DNA of 64,000 nt from Sphingobacterium sp. UBA7855 (GCA_002500745.1 DLST01000014.1:1-64000), one strand, 5' to 3'. Numbered from the stretch's first letter, positions 43,169 to 52,638 are shown. A program made the numbers and translations. The notes: generated by a model not told the origin, from the letters alone.

Positions 43169-45622
43169 ATGCGAAGACCTTTTATCTCTGTTATCATAAT
43201 TTTGGCGGGTATCTTGTCAACTTCAAGCGTTAAAGCACAAAACCCACAGTGGGATGCTGCTGAAATAAAACTTAATCTGGAAAAACTTAACACATTGGGA
43301 TCGGTACTCTATTTTGCGGCACACCCCGATGACGAAAATACGCGATTGATTGCATGGTTAGCCCAAGAAAAAAAATATAAAACAGCTTACTTATCGTTAA
43401 CTAGAGGCGATGGTGGACAAAATCTGATCGGAACAGAACAGGGTATTGAACTTGGCTTGATACGAACGCAAGAATTACTGGCTGCTCGAAAAATTGACAA
43501 AGGTGAACAATTTTTTTCCTCTGCCTATGACTTCGGATTCTCGAAGACCCCAGAAGAAACTTTCGAATTTTGGGATAAAAAACGTGTTCTTGGAGAGGCC
43601 GTATGGATCATCAGAAAATTTAGGCCCGATGTAATTATTACACGTTTTCCTCCCGATTCAAGGGGTGGCCATGGCCATCATCAAGCTTCCGCTATTCTAG
43701 CGCAAGAAGCTTTTAAAGCCGCTGCAGATCCTAATCAATTTTCAGAGCAACTTCAATTTGTAAGTCCTTGGCAGGCGAAACGTCTCCTTTGGAATACCGC
43801 AAATTTTGGCGGTCAAAACAATACTCGTGAAGATCAGTTAAAAATAGATATTGGAGATTACAATACGCTATTAGGAGCCTCTTATGGCGAGATTGCTGCC
43901 CACAGCCGCTCTTCACACAAAAGTCAAGGCTTCGGGTCGGCAAGCCAACGCGGCTCATCAATTGAATATTTTGAATTCGTCGACGGTGTACCTGCGGAAA
44001 AGACACTACTGGATGATGTAGAAACTTCTTGGAAAAGAGTGAAAAACGGCAATAAAGTCCAACCATTAATTGATCACATTAATCAGATATATCAAATTGA
44101 TAAACCGGAATTGATCATTAACGAACTGATCAAACTATACAACATACTGGATGAAATTGATGATGAGTACTGGAAAACGCAGAAGAAAAAGGAAGTTGAA
44201 AAACTGATTCTTGCTTGTGGTGGAATTTGGTTCGAAAGTGTTGCTAGGAATTCATCCTATGCCTTGGGAGAGGAGATAAAAGTGGATCATTCTATTATTG
44301 TCCGCCGTCCGAATATAACAGTTGAGCTGACTCAGCTAAACGGAAATAGCATTCGTAATACATTGAAAACAAATAGATTGCAAAAGGACACTATGCTTAT
44401 CATCGCCGATAGGACAACACAACCCTACTGGCTGATGGAACCGCATGGAAAAGGTAAATTTAATATTAGTGATTTTAATCTTACTGGATATCCCGAAAAT
44501 CCTGATGCTCCAAGTGTATCTATTGAGATTCGGATCAATGGCCAGCCTATTACAATCAATCAGCTGATAAAGTATAGATATACCGACCCTGTCCGTGGTG
44601 AAATCTACAACCCCATCGTAATCCTACCACCATTAACCGCTAAAAGTTCGAGTTCTCTGGCGCTCACACAAAATGCCGGAACGGTCAAAGTAAATCTGAC
44701 TTTTCAGAAAAACGGAAAAATAGGCGCTACTACATTTCACGTAAAACCAAACATACCAAAAGGCTGGGAAATTTTACCAGTATCTTTTGATTTATCTTTT
44801 AAAGAAAATGAACGTATAATCTCAAAGGAAATCAGCATAAAACCATCCGATGCTACGCAATCTTCCATAGATACCCTTGGGTTTATTTTTAATAGTAAAG
44901 AACGCTTGAAAGAGGTAAAGTCCATCGATTACAACCATATTCCTGATATCGTTTATTTCCCAGATGCGGCTATAAAAATGAGCAACATCAGCCTGATCAA
45001 CGACGTAAAGAACGTCGCATACATTCATGGGGCAGGGGATCTAATTCCTGAATCGCTTGTTTCCATTGGTATAAAAGTTGATGTGCTAAGTAACGAGCAG
45101 GCGTTAAAAGCAGATCTTTCCACCTATGACGCCGTAATATTTGGTGTACGAATATTCAACGTCAATAAACAGATTGCACAGCTTCAAAATAAAGTACTTG
45201 CGTATGTGAAAATGGGGGGGACAGTTCTAGAACAATACAATGTAAATAACGGAATGATAGCAAAAAACTTTGGTCCCTTTCCTTTTAGTATCAGCAGAAG
45301 CCGGGTAACGGACGAAAAAGCAACAGTACATTTTGATAAAAACGATCCCATTTTCAATTACCCAAACAAAATCAGCGAAGCTGACTTTGAACACTGGGTA
45401 CAGGAGCGGGGACTATATTTTGCCGAAGAAATTGATAAAAGATATCGTACGCCTATTACCATGCAAGACCCGGGAGAGGCATTGCATAATGGATCATTAC
45501 TAGTTGCACCCTATGGAAAAGGTAAATTTGTTTATACATCTCTGTCTTTTTTCAGACAATTACCTGCTGGAATTCCCGGAGCTTACAGATTATTTGTAAA
45601 TTTGTTATCAAAATCAAAATAA
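43169..45622 (+). CDS. PIG-L family deacetylase, large form
   Basis: 817 residues with a signal peptide (SVKAQ). The N-terminal LmbE/PIG-L domain has the metal-binding AHPDDE (about 51-56) and HGHH (about 168-171). PIG-L enzymes remove acetyl from N-acetylglucosamine in lipids or small thiols. The remaining 550 residues include a beta-rich region and a C-terminal glutamine-amidotransferase-like fold (YDAVIFGVRIFNVN, LLVAPYGKGKFVYTSLSF). This large periplasmic form is common in Bacteroidota; the substrate is unknown. It heads an operon with two tiny membrane proteins and a Na+ symporter. Confidence 0.88.
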   Translation: MRRPFISVIIILAGILSTSSVKAQNPQWDAAEIKLNLEKLNTLGSVLYFAAHPDDENTRLIAWLAQEKKYKTAYLSLTRGDGGQNLIGTEQGIELGLIRTQELLAARKIDKGEQFFSSAYDFGFSKTPEETFEFWDKKRVLGEAVWIIRKFRPDVIITRFPPDSRGGHGHHQASAILAQEAFKAAADPNQFSEQLQFVSPWQAKRLLWNTANFGGQNNTREDQLKIDIGDYNTLLGASYGEIAAHSRSSHKSQGFGSASQRGSSIEYFEFVDGVPAEKTLLDDVETSWKRVKNGNKVQPLIDHINQIYQIDKPELIINELIKLYNILDEIDDEYWKTQKKKEVEKLILACGGIWFESVARNSSYALGEEIKVDHSIIVRRPNITVELTQLNGNSIRNTLKTNRLQKDTMLIIADRTTQPYWLMEPHGKGKFNISDFNLTGYPENPDAPSVSIEIRINGQPITINQLIKYRYTDPVRGEIYNPIVILPPLTAKSSSSLALTQNAGTVKVNLTFQKNGKIGATTFHVKPNIPKGWEILPVSFDLSFKENERIISKEISIKPSDATQSSIDTLGFIFNSKERLKEVKSIDYNHIPDIVYFPDAAIKMSNISLINDVKNVAYIHGAGDLIPESLVSIGIKVDVLSNEQALKADLSTYDAVIFGVRIFNVNKQIAQLQNKVLAYVKMGGTVLEQYNVNNGMIAKNFGPFPFSISRSRVTDEKATVHFDKNDPIFNYPNKISEADFEHWVQERGLYFAEEIDKRYRTPITMQDPGEALHNGSLLVAPYGKGKFVYTSLSFFRQLPAGIPGAYRLFVNLLSKSK

Positions 45623-45629
45623 TAGAATA

Positions 45630-45839
45630 ATGGAAAATCAGATTGACAACAGCTGCACGACAATTGATGCTGGCAAAGCAAAAGGAATCATTCTTTTAGT
45701 TGCTGTAGTATTTGGTGCATTAATTGGGTTCACTGCAAACGAGACATTTTTAAGCATCTTTGGAGGTGCCGCTGTCGGATTAGTTATTGCGGCTATTTTT
45801 AATAGCGTTATCTATCCTCAGAAGCCTTCCGATAGATAA
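45630..45839 (+). CDS. Small membrane protein (two helices)
   Basis: 69 residues. A short polar N-terminus with one cysteine (DNSCTTID), then two glycine-rich hydrophobic segments (IILLVAVVFGALIGFTA and FLSIFGGAAVGLVIAAIF) with a short loop. The gene begins 7 bases after the PIG-L stop. Function unknown; likely an accessory subunit in the inner membrane. Confidence 0.7.
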   Translation: MENQIDNSCTTIDAGKAKGIILLVAVVFGALIGFTANETFLSIFGGAAVGLVIAAIFNSVIYPQKPSDR

Positions 45840-45844
45840 CAACG

Positions 45845-45937
45845 ATGAATAGCTGGAAACGTTTCTATTGGTTGGTCGTTATCTGGCTATTTGTATTCAT
45901 CCTTTTTCTGTACATTTTCACGAACAACTATTCATGA
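45845..45937 (+). CDS. 30-residue single-helix membrane protein
   Basis: MNSWKRFYWLVVIWLFVFIL then FLYIFTNNYS and TGA. It has a short positive start (KR) and one transmembrane helix rich in W, F and L. The stop TGA (45935-45937) overlaps the ATG of the symporter (45934) as ATGA, so translation is probably coupled. It is too short to be found by size cut-offs. Likely accessory peptide of the transporter. Confidence 0.7.
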   Translation: MNSWKRFYWLVVIWLFVFILFLYIFTNNYS

Positions 45938-47634
45938 GTACAGCAGATTGGATCGTTTTATTTTTGACACTCTTTGTTATCGTTGTGTATGGCGTTTACA
46001 AGAGTAGAGGCATAAAAAATATTGATGGATACCTTCTGGGTAATCGTTCTTTACCTTGGTATCACGTCGGATTTTCAGTAATGGCGACTCAAGCAAGCGC
46101 CATTACTTTCCTTTCTGCACCTGGACTAGCTTATTCTTCAGGAATGAGTTTCGTTCAATTCTATTTCGGCCTACCTCTGGCCATGATTGTCCTCTGCATA
46201 ACATTTATCCCTATTTTTCATAAGCTTAAAGTATTTACAGCCTACGAATTTCTAGAAAAACGCTTTGATGTAAGAACCAGAGGCCTCACCGCTATTCTCT
46301 TCCTCATTCAACGCGGTATTTCAACAGGTATTACCATATTTGCTCCTGCGCTGATCATATCGACCATACTACATATTGACCTGACCTGGACCACCTTGGC
46401 CATCGGAAGTTTTGTTGTCATCTATACAACTTATGGCGGAACCAAAGCTGTATCCCATACACAATTGCTCCAAATGAGCATTATTTTTGCCTCTTTACTT
46501 ATCGCTGGGATATTGGTCATCCATCTGCTACCACGAGATATTGGCCTTTCAAAAGCATTGCATATAGCAGGAAAATCAGGTAAAACAAATGCGCTGGATT
46601 TTACTTTTGATCTGAACAATAACTATACAATTTGGACAGGGTTAATTGGAGGCTTTTTTCTACAGCTTTCTTATTTTGGAACAGATCAGAGCCAAGTCGG
46701 AAGGTATTTAACTGGAGCTTCCATCAAAGAAAGCCGGATGGGATTAATTATGAATGGTTTATTGAAGATACCTATGCAATTTGCAATTCTCCTGATCGGA
46801 ATACTTGTATTTGCCTATTATCAGTTCCATCAGCCGCCTATCTTTTTTAACCAAGTTGAAGTCAAAAACCTCAAGGAAAGTAAATACGCTCCGGAGTATA
46901 AAATCTTCGAACAGAAACATAACGAATTGTTTAAAACGCGTGAATCTGCAGTTCAGCAGCTTAATATAGCCTTAGAGCAGGATGACAAAAAAAGTATTGC
47001 TCATGCTCGCACAACATTGGGCCAATTAAATGTGGAAATGCAGCAGGTTAAAGACCGAACCATAGACTTGATTAAAAAAAACAATCCCAGTGCGGAAACG
47101 AACGACAATAATTATGTGTTCCTTTCTTTCGTAACCACTGTATTTCCCAAAGGGTTAATCGGGTTGCTCATAGCAGTTATCTTTCTCGCATCAATGGGAT
47201 CGACTGCAAGTGCTATTAACTCACTGTCTTCTACCACAACAATTGATATTTACAAAAGATTTATTAACCGCAAATCATCTGAAAAACAAGACCTACTATG
47301 GTCTCGTCTATTTACACTGATTTGGGGCATATTTACTATCCTGGTAGCCTTATATGCGAATAGGTTAGGTAATCTTCTCGAAGCAGTCAATATCTTAGGT
47401 TCGTTATTCTATGGTACGATCCTAGGTATTTTTATCGTAGCCTTCTATATGAGAAAAATCAGGGGCAATGCAGTTTTTATTGCCGCCATACTTTCAGAAG
47501 TGATCGTAATTGGTATTTGGTTAATGGATAAAATACCGTTTCTATGGTTAAACCTTATCGGCTGTCTGGCCGTTATGCTGATCGCTTATCTCTTTGAACT
47601 GGGAATAAAAAAAGCGAATTGGAAGACGATATAA
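45934..47634 (+). CDS. Sodium:solute symporter (SSS family)
   Basis: 566 residues from the ATG at 45934; the longer frame back to 45868 lies over the small gene upstream. About 13 transmembrane segments. GNRSLPWYHVGFSVMATQASAITFLSAPG and YFGTDQSQVGRYLTG are characteristic of the SLC5/SSS fold. Residues about 304-391 form a soluble, charged, probably coiled-coil insert (KYAPEYKIFEQKHNELFK) that most SSS proteins lack. Solute unknown; the operon with PIG-L suggests an amino sugar, sialic acid or related compound. Confidence 0.9.
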   Translation: MSTADWIVLFLTLFVIVVYGVYKSRGIKNIDGYLLGNRSLPWYHVGFSVMATQASAITFLSAPGLAYSSGMSFVQFYFGLPLAMIVLCITFIPIFHKLKVFTAYEFLEKRFDVRTRGLTAILFLIQRGISTGITIFAPALIISTILHIDLTWTTLAIGSFVVIYTTYGGTKAVSHTQLLQMSIIFASLLIAGILVIHLLPRDIGLSKALHIAGKSGKTNALDFTFDLNNNYTIWTGLIGGFFLQLSYFGTDQSQVGRYLTGASIKESRMGLIMNGLLKIPMQFAILLIGILVFAYYQFHQPPIFFNQVEVKNLKESKYAPEYKIFEQKHNELFKTRESAVQQLNIALEQDDKKSIAHARTTLGQLNVEMQQVKDRTIDLIKKNNPSAETNDNNYVFLSFVTTVFPKGLIGLLIAVIFLASMGSTASAINSLSSTTTIDIYKRFINRKSSEKQDLLWSRLFTLIWGIFTILVALYANRLGNLLEAVNILGSLFYGTILGIFIVAFYMRKIRGNAVFIAAILSEVIVIGIWLMDKIPFLWLNLIGCLAVMLIAYLFELGIKKANWKTI

Positions 47635-47672
47635 TCTATCCACAATAAAATAAAACGATTGATCGTACAAGT

Positions 47673-48539
47673 TTAATATTTTCTATAAATGTTGTACAAT
47701 ACGCTCTTATCGTATATGGTCAGCTCAGGAGTTGTATCTCTTACAATGAACTTTCTTTTAAAGGCAACAATCGCTGCTTTAAGATTAGACGTATCGTACC
47801 CGATAATTTTAAGCGCATCTATCGCATTAAAACCATCTGGGGGGGCGACAAGCTGCCCTTCATCATACCAAATTCCAAAACCCCGGTCCGCCAGCTTTTT
47901 CCAGGGAAAAAACACACTTGGATCGTTCTTCCTTGCCGGTGCAATATCAGCATGGCCAATAAAATTATTTGTCGGTATTAAATAGCGAGATTTCAAGGTA
48001 TCCAGCACCGTCATCAACGAATTAATTTGTGCATCAGGAAAAGGTTCTCGACCATTATTATCCAGCTCAATACCAATAGAACATGAGTTCATATCTACGA
48101 TAGAGCCCCATTTAGCAACCCCAGCATGCCAAGAGCGTACATAATCATTTAACATTTGTATAATCTCTCCATTTCGGCCGATAACATAATGTGAACTCAC
48201 TTTAGTCCTCGGGATCTGAAAAGTTTTAATTGTCTGACCGATGCTGTCTTGCGCGGTGTGGTGGATAATAACAAAATTTGGCTTGCGTACATCATAATGA
48301 ATAGCCTCTTCTTGACGCCAATAAGAATGGCTTCCGGATTTCTGTAAAAAGATGATCTTTCTTTCCTCTGGTGTCAATAAACTGGTATCCGGCTGCGTCA
48401 CAATTTGCTGCTCCAAAACCACCGGAGAAGCAGCAGATGTTATTAAAGGTTTCAAAATCGCCGGCTGTACCTTCGACTTACAACTTGCCAAAGACAGCAA
48501 TGAGCACAGTAATATTCCTACTGACACAGGTCTAATCAT
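47673..48539 (-). CDS. N-acetylmuramoyl-L-alanine amidase lipoprotein
   Basis: 288 residues with a lipobox (LASC, C20). The Amidase_2 fold has the zinc ligands in FVIIHHTAQ, VRSWHAGVAKW and IGHADIAPARKNDP. This family cuts the amide between MurNAc and the peptide stem; the lipid anchor places it in the periplasm. The gene overlaps the end of DUF3078 upstream (TAATG). Confidence 0.92.
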   Translation of the reverse strand: MIRPVSVGILLCSLLSLASCKSKVQPAILKPLITSAASPVVLEQQIVTQPDTSLLTPEERKIIFLQKSGSHSYWRQEEAIHYDVRKPNFVIIHHTAQDSIGQTIKTFQIPRTKVSSHYVIGRNGEIIQMLNDYVRSWHAGVAKWGSIVDMNSCSIGIELDNNGREPFPDAQINSLMTVLDTLKSRYLIPTNNFIGHADIAPARKNDPSVFFPWKKLADRGFGIWYDEGQLVAPPDGFNAIDALKIIGYDTSNLKAAIVAFKRKFIVRDTTPELTIYDKSVLYNIYRKY

Positions 48540-49576
48540 TATTTTGGTAAACTATATACAATTCCCATGGCCAAGGACTGACTCAATTGCACTTTGGAAA
48601 TCACATCCGGATCATAAATCATAATACCATTCAAGTTCACATTGATTACACGGGTAACTTTCGCTGTTACGGTTACATCCAAACGGTGCGTTGGATCGGA
48701 AAGTTTCTCATAATCGGCAAAAAGATTATAACGTGCCTTTACATTCAATTTATCTGTGAAGTTTTTGTCCAAGTTCGCGGTTAACTGGAATGCCAATGCA
48801 TTTGCAAAAGTACGATCTTCCTTTACACCGAATCTTTCGCCGGTACCCACACTTGGATTGTTTGGATCCTTATAATATCCATATTTTGCGAAAAAACCCT
48901 CCCCAGAGCGAGGTCTAACACGATCATCCAAAATAAAGGTCTGACGAGCAGTACCCGTACCAAAACGTAACGAGAACTCATTGCTGGGCTTGTACTCAAG
49001 ACCGAAAGACTCCGTCAAATAAGCTGGCGCCATAAAAGCATTTTCTATATAATCAATGGTATCCCTACCATTGACCGTTTTATACTTATACCCTGCGTCA
49101 AATTGAGACTCAAAGGTCACCGATGTAAACAAAGCCCAATTGGCTGACAATTTATAGGAAAGCTTATTATCCCAAAATATACGGTCATTATTTTTCTTCG
49201 CAATATTATTGGTGTTCTTTATTTTTCCATAACGTAAATCAACTTCAGTCACGAAATTGAAATTGTCTCTGGTATAATCCGATTTATGATTAGCATTCAA
49301 CCCAACAGCAATAGAACCTACACCGCCCCCTTTCCAATTATCATTAAATGATGCCTGATTTAAATTGATCCCAAATTTTGTCCAATGTTTCCAATAATCT
49401 ACTTCTAGGTTCAGTTTGGGAACGACAGGACGAATGGTTTTAATATTTAAAGGTTGCTCTTTCTGTACAGAAATTGCAGTATCTGGTTTTGCTCTAAGAT
49501 CTTTCAGATCCTGTGCCTTTAAGCCAGTAATAGAAAGGCAGAGCATAGCCATGCCGACAAAATTAAATAACTTCAT
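48539..49576 (-). CDS. DUF3078-family outer membrane protein
   Basis: 345 residues with a signal peptide (MKLFNFVGMAMLCLSITGLKAQ). Residues after about 60 alternate in barrel fashion: WTKFGINLNQASFNDNWKGGGVGSIA is the start of the family, with DFNFVTEVDLRYGKI and LSYKLSANWALFTSVTF further on. Probably an outer membrane beta-barrel of unknown function. The amidase gene downstream overlaps its stop. Confidence 0.85.
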   Translation of the reverse strand: MKLFNFVGMAMLCLSITGLKAQDLKDLRAKPDTAISVQKEQPLNIKTIRPVVPKLNLEVDYWKHWTKFGINLNQASFNDNWKGGGVGSIAVGLNANHKSDYTRDNFNFVTEVDLRYGKIKNTNNIAKKNNDRIFWDNKLSYKLSANWALFTSVTFESQFDAGYKYKTVNGRDTIDYIENAFMAPAYLTESFGLEYKPSNEFSLRFGTGTARQTFILDDRVRPRSGEGFFAKYGYYKDPNNPSVGTGERFGVKEDRTFANALAFQLTANLDKNFTDKLNVKARYNLFADYEKLSDPTHRLDVTVTAKVTRVINVNLNGIMIYDPDVISKVQLSQSLAMGIVYSLPK

Positions 49577-49599
49577 TCTGAAAACGTCTATTTTTTTGT

Positions 49600-50361
49600 T
49601 TACGGTACTAATTTAAAATTAATTGTTGGAAAAGGCTCAATAAAATATTGCGAAGGATTCAATTGATACCGTGAATAGCAATTCTTGATATAATTTGCCA
49701 GTTCATAATCACTTGCTGCAAGAATAAAGAAATAGGAGGGTCTGAATATCCTTCTAAATCGCTCCGATTCTTCACTATTCAGCCCAGTTACTTTACTGAT
49801 AAGTTCCTTCGAAAATTTATAATCGATCACATTTTCCTTATAGTCATTTTCAATAGTTTTAGTCAATCGGCGTGCTCGTTTGGCCTCTTTGCTAAATAAA
49901 CTGTAGATTGAATTGATGCTTAAACCAGCACCATTTGGCCCGACAGAAAATACATCACCATAACCTGCCAAACGATATGCCTTTTCATAATCTACTTTTG
50001 CTTTTTCCAAAATTTCTTCGGGACTCTTGCGTGCGTAAACCTGAACCTCTTCGATATAAAAAGATTCGCGTACTAGATGAAAAAGTAATAATCCCTTTTC
50101 ATCTACAAGAAGTGTGTCTGAAAAGTACCCCTTACTCATCGCTACGATATGATCTCCTAACTGTGCATTAAAGACAAATTCACCTTTGATTGTATTATAA
50201 TTAACCTCCCCTGTTCGCAAATTGGCGAGCTTTACATTTCCAATACGCTGTTTGGTATTTTTATCAAAGACAATACCCTCCACTTTTTTATCTTGGCAAA
50301 AAAGTGCTGAAGTGGAAGCCCCAATGGCAATAAGTAGAAAAATATATCGTATAAATATCAC
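49600..50361 (-). CDS. Carboxypeptidase-like-domain exported protein
   Basis: About 253 residues from a GTG at 50361, where a signal peptide (VIFIRYIFLLIAIGAS...) begins; longer in-frame sequence upstream overlaps the lysM/glucosaminidase gene and is unlikely. After cleavage comes a carboxypeptidase regulatory-like domain (VEGIVFDKNTKQRIGNVKL, about 25-110), then a helical C-terminal half (FSKEAKRARRLTKTIEN). Similar proteins are often exported surface-associated factors. Function unknown. Confidence 0.7.
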   Translation of the reverse strand: MIFIRYIFLLIAIGASTSALFCQDKKVEGIVFDKNTKQRIGNVKLANLRTGEVNYNTIKGEFVFNAQLGDHIVAMSKGYFSDTLLVDEKGLLLFHLVRESFYIEEVQVYARKSPEEILEKAKVDYEKAYRLAGYGDVFSVGPNGAGLSINSIYSLFSKEAKRARRLTKTIENDYKENVIDYKFSKELISKVTGLNSEESERFRRIFRPSYFFILAASDYELANYIKNCYSRYQLNPSQYFIEPFPTINFKLVP

Positions 50362-50422
50362 TATCGTAAAACTACTATATAGCGATACAAAAGTGAAATA
50401 TTTAACATCTTTTAAAGCATAA

Positions 50423-51256
50423 CTATTTAGATATAACCAAAAGCTGACCCAAAGATAGCGCATCATCCGTAAGGCCATTTAAAGCCTTAATCTGATCGAC
50501 AGATACATTATATAGCTTACTGAGCGAATACAACGTATCCTGAGCTTTAACCTCATGGATACGCATAGCTACGGGGCTCTTGATGGCTTCTGTTTTTACA
50601 ACCGAGGGGGGAGCTTCTTGTACATTCTGAACGATCTCTACCTGCACTGTTTCTTCTCGAACAACTTTTTCACGCGGCGATTCACCGCGGTCGTATTGAT
50701 CAAGATGATATCTTTCGATCATTTCGATCAGCAATTCAGGATAACGTGGATTGGTGGCATACCCAGCGGCTTTCAAGCCTTTAGCCCAACCTTTATAATC
50801 ATTTTTATCCAATTTAAAGAGCGCGGCGTACCGAGGCCTCAACAGAAATTCAGAATGATCTCGAAACGATTGTTCGGGACTGTCATAAACACGAAAGCAA
50901 TCATTAATATTATCATCAGGACGGGTTACGGATTTTCCTTTCCACACTCCGCCACATTTAATACCAAAATGATTATTCGCCTCGCGCGCCAGATAACTAT
51001 TCCCATTACCTGATTCAAGCAGTGCCTGAGCCAGTTTAATGCTGGCGGGAATACCGTATCTGTTCATTTCTGCAATGGCTACCTCTTTGTAATGATTGAT
51101 GTAATCGTTCCCCGCCATGGTGGGCCGCCCAACAGAAGGGGATGAAGAAGTTTTTGAACTGGAGCCAGATTTAGGGGACGATAATGTGCCCCTCCGACTT
51201 GAACATGATGTAACCAACATCATGAGTACAAACATGCCATAAAAAAACTTCTTCAT
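50423..51256 (-). CDS. Glucosaminidase with LysM domain (lipoprotein)
   Basis: 277 residues. Lipobox LVTSC (C18), serine-rich linker, then a GH73-like mannosyl-glycoprotein endo-beta-N-acetylglucosaminidase domain (about 60-205: PASIKLAQALLESGNGNSYLAREANNHFGIKCGGVWKG, where the E of LLESGNG is the likely catalytic residue). It ends with a LysM peptidoglycan-binding domain (HEVKAQDTLYSLSKLYNVSVDQI). Cuts glycan strands of peptidoglycan. Confidence 0.93.
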   Translation of the reverse strand: MKKFFYGMFVLMMLVTSCSSRRGTLSSPKSGSSSKTSSSPSVGRPTMAGNDYINHYKEVAIAEMNRYGIPASIKLAQALLESGNGNSYLAREANNHFGIKCGGVWKGKSVTRPDDNINDCFRVYDSPEQSFRDHSEFLLRPRYAALFKLDKNDYKGWAKGLKAAGYATNPRYPELLIEMIERYHLDQYDRGESPREKVVREETVQVEIVQNVQEAPPSVVKTEAIKSPVAMRIHEVKAQDTLYSLSKLYNVSVDQIKALNGLTDDALSLGQLLVISK

Positions 51257-51278
51257 GCAGTAATGTTGTGCTTAGTGC

Positions 51279-51803
51279 TTATTTTTTAGTTGACGAGAAT
51301 TTGTTTTGCTTAGCATCATGATCAAACATATCCAAATGATATTGTCTAATTGTAGCGAGTACTTTTGCTGTCCAACCTTTACTCGTGGAGTACCCTGAAC
51401 GAGCAATCGCTTTTACCCAAGCTTCGTATTTTTCACCCGGATGTTTATCAAAAAGACTTTGAGTAGTCTTTTTTCTTTTCACTATTCCTACAAAATCATC
51501 GTACGAGTCCAATACAGACCGATAACCTTTGTAAGCTGACCGAATAACGGTACTATTGTTCTTTCCTTTGACACCAAAATGGTTATTCAAATTCTTTGCT
51601 ACCCTGCTACCACCATTTCCGCTTTCATGCATGGCGATGGCTAAGATAACCGATGCCGGAACACCATGTTCCTCCATCATTTCTTTTGCTATTGGACTGT
51701 ACTTATCGACATATGCCGCATTACTTTGAGCGGAAACCTTTGTTAATCCAAAAGTTCCCAAAGCTAGTACCAGTACAAAGCTTTTTAATTGTTTTAAATT
51801 CAT
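51279..51803 (-). CDS. Glucosaminidase without LysM
   Basis: 174 residues with signal peptide (to VSAQS) and a single GH73-like domain (ASVILAIAMHESGNGGSRVAKNLNNHFGVKGKN, YDSYDDFVGIVKRK). It is a shorter relative of the gene that follows on the same strand, which shares the S-I-A/L-A-x-x-ESGNG and NNHFGxK signatures. It may provide soluble, unanchored activity beside its tethered paralogue. Confidence 0.92.
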   Translation of the reverse strand: MNLKQLKSFVLVLALGTFGLTKVSAQSNAAYVDKYSPIAKEMMEEHGVPASVILAIAMHESGNGGSRVAKNLNNHFGVKGKNNSTVIRSAYKGYRSVLDSYDDFVGIVKRKKTTQSLFDKHPGEKYEAWVKAIARSGYSTSKGWTAKVLATIRQYHLDMFDHDAKQNKFSSTKK

Positions 51804-51825
51804 GAAGAATGTTTTAGTTCACAAA

Positions 51826-52461
51826 TTACCTTTTGCGTAATACAAAAAGTCCGTCTCGAATTGGTAATATCACCTTTTCTACGCGCTTGTCCTGAGCTAA
51901 ACGTGCATTCAAATCAATGATCTGCTTTGTTTGGTTGTCTGGTTTTGAATCCAATACCTTACCTTTCCATAAGACATTGTCAATCAAAATAAGTCCCCCA
52001 GACGGAACTTGATTTATTATCGTTTCGAAATAAAATAAATTTCTCTTCTTGTCTGCGTCGATAAATACTAGATCGAATGTTTCATTCAATGTAGGTAGTA
52101 TTACCGCCGCATCGCCAATGTGATACCTGATCTTATCAGCAAATGGCGATTCATCAAAATAACCTTGCACCCTTTCCTGCTGCTCTGCATTGATATCAAT
52201 GGTATGTAATAATCCATCTTCTTTCAGCCCTTCAGCGAGACATAAAGTTGCGTATCCCGTAAAAGTTCCAATCTCTAAAATACGCTTGGGAGCAACCAAT
52301 TTGCTCAATAAAGAAAGAACTCTTCCCTGGTAATGTCCAGACAACATATGGGGCATTGTTTCCTTCAAATAAGTATCCCGATTTACCATTTTCAGTAACG
52401 AATTTTCTCCGTCTGTAGTATGTTCCAAATAGGACTCTAAATCGCTGTCAACAATTTCCAT
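51826..52461 (-). CDS. Class I O-methyltransferase
   Basis: 211 residues from the ATG at 52461. The family marks are ILEIGTFTGYATLCLAEGL (SAM binding), DAAVILPTLNETFDLVFIDADKKRN (metal and substrate) and GGLILIDNVLWKGKVLDS. These caffeoyl-CoA-type enzymes methylate catechols or similar hydroxyls with a divalent metal. The promoter -7 box is 5 bases upstream of the start, so the mRNA may be leaderless. Confidence 0.93.
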   Translation of the reverse strand: MEIVDSDLESYLEHTTDGENSLLKMVNRDTYLKETMPHMLSGHYQGRVLSLLSKLVAPKRILEIGTFTGYATLCLAEGLKEDGLLHTIDINAEQQERVQGYFDESPFADKIRYHIGDAAVILPTLNETFDLVFIDADKKRNLFYFETIINQVPSGGLILIDNVLWKGKVLDSKPDNQTKQIIDLNARLAQDKRVEKVILPIRDGLFVLRKR

Positions 52462-52466
52462 AACCG

Positions 52467-52474
52467 CAAAGGTA
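52467..52474 (-). promoter_or_regulatory. -7 box adjoining the O-methyltransferase start
   Basis: TACCTTTG on the minus strand ends five bases before the ATG at 52461, leaving no room for a leader. No -33 element is clear. Confidence 0.5.
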
Positions 52475-52638
52475 CCAAAAAACATGTTTAGTATAAAAAC
52501 TTTTTTTTACTAAAACCTGATTATCAATTAAATACAATAAAGCTTTTGTAAAGGACGTTTTTTTAAAATTGCCTCAAACGCATAAAAACCCAACATCTCC
52601 AATTTAAAATTTTATTTCAGATCAGAATTTCTCCAAAG

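Noticed and set aside
45868..45933. Longer N-terminus of the symporter
   Set aside because: The extra codons lie over the coupled 30-residue gene and read MVGRYLAICIHPF, which does not look like an SSS start; the ATG at 45934 fits.
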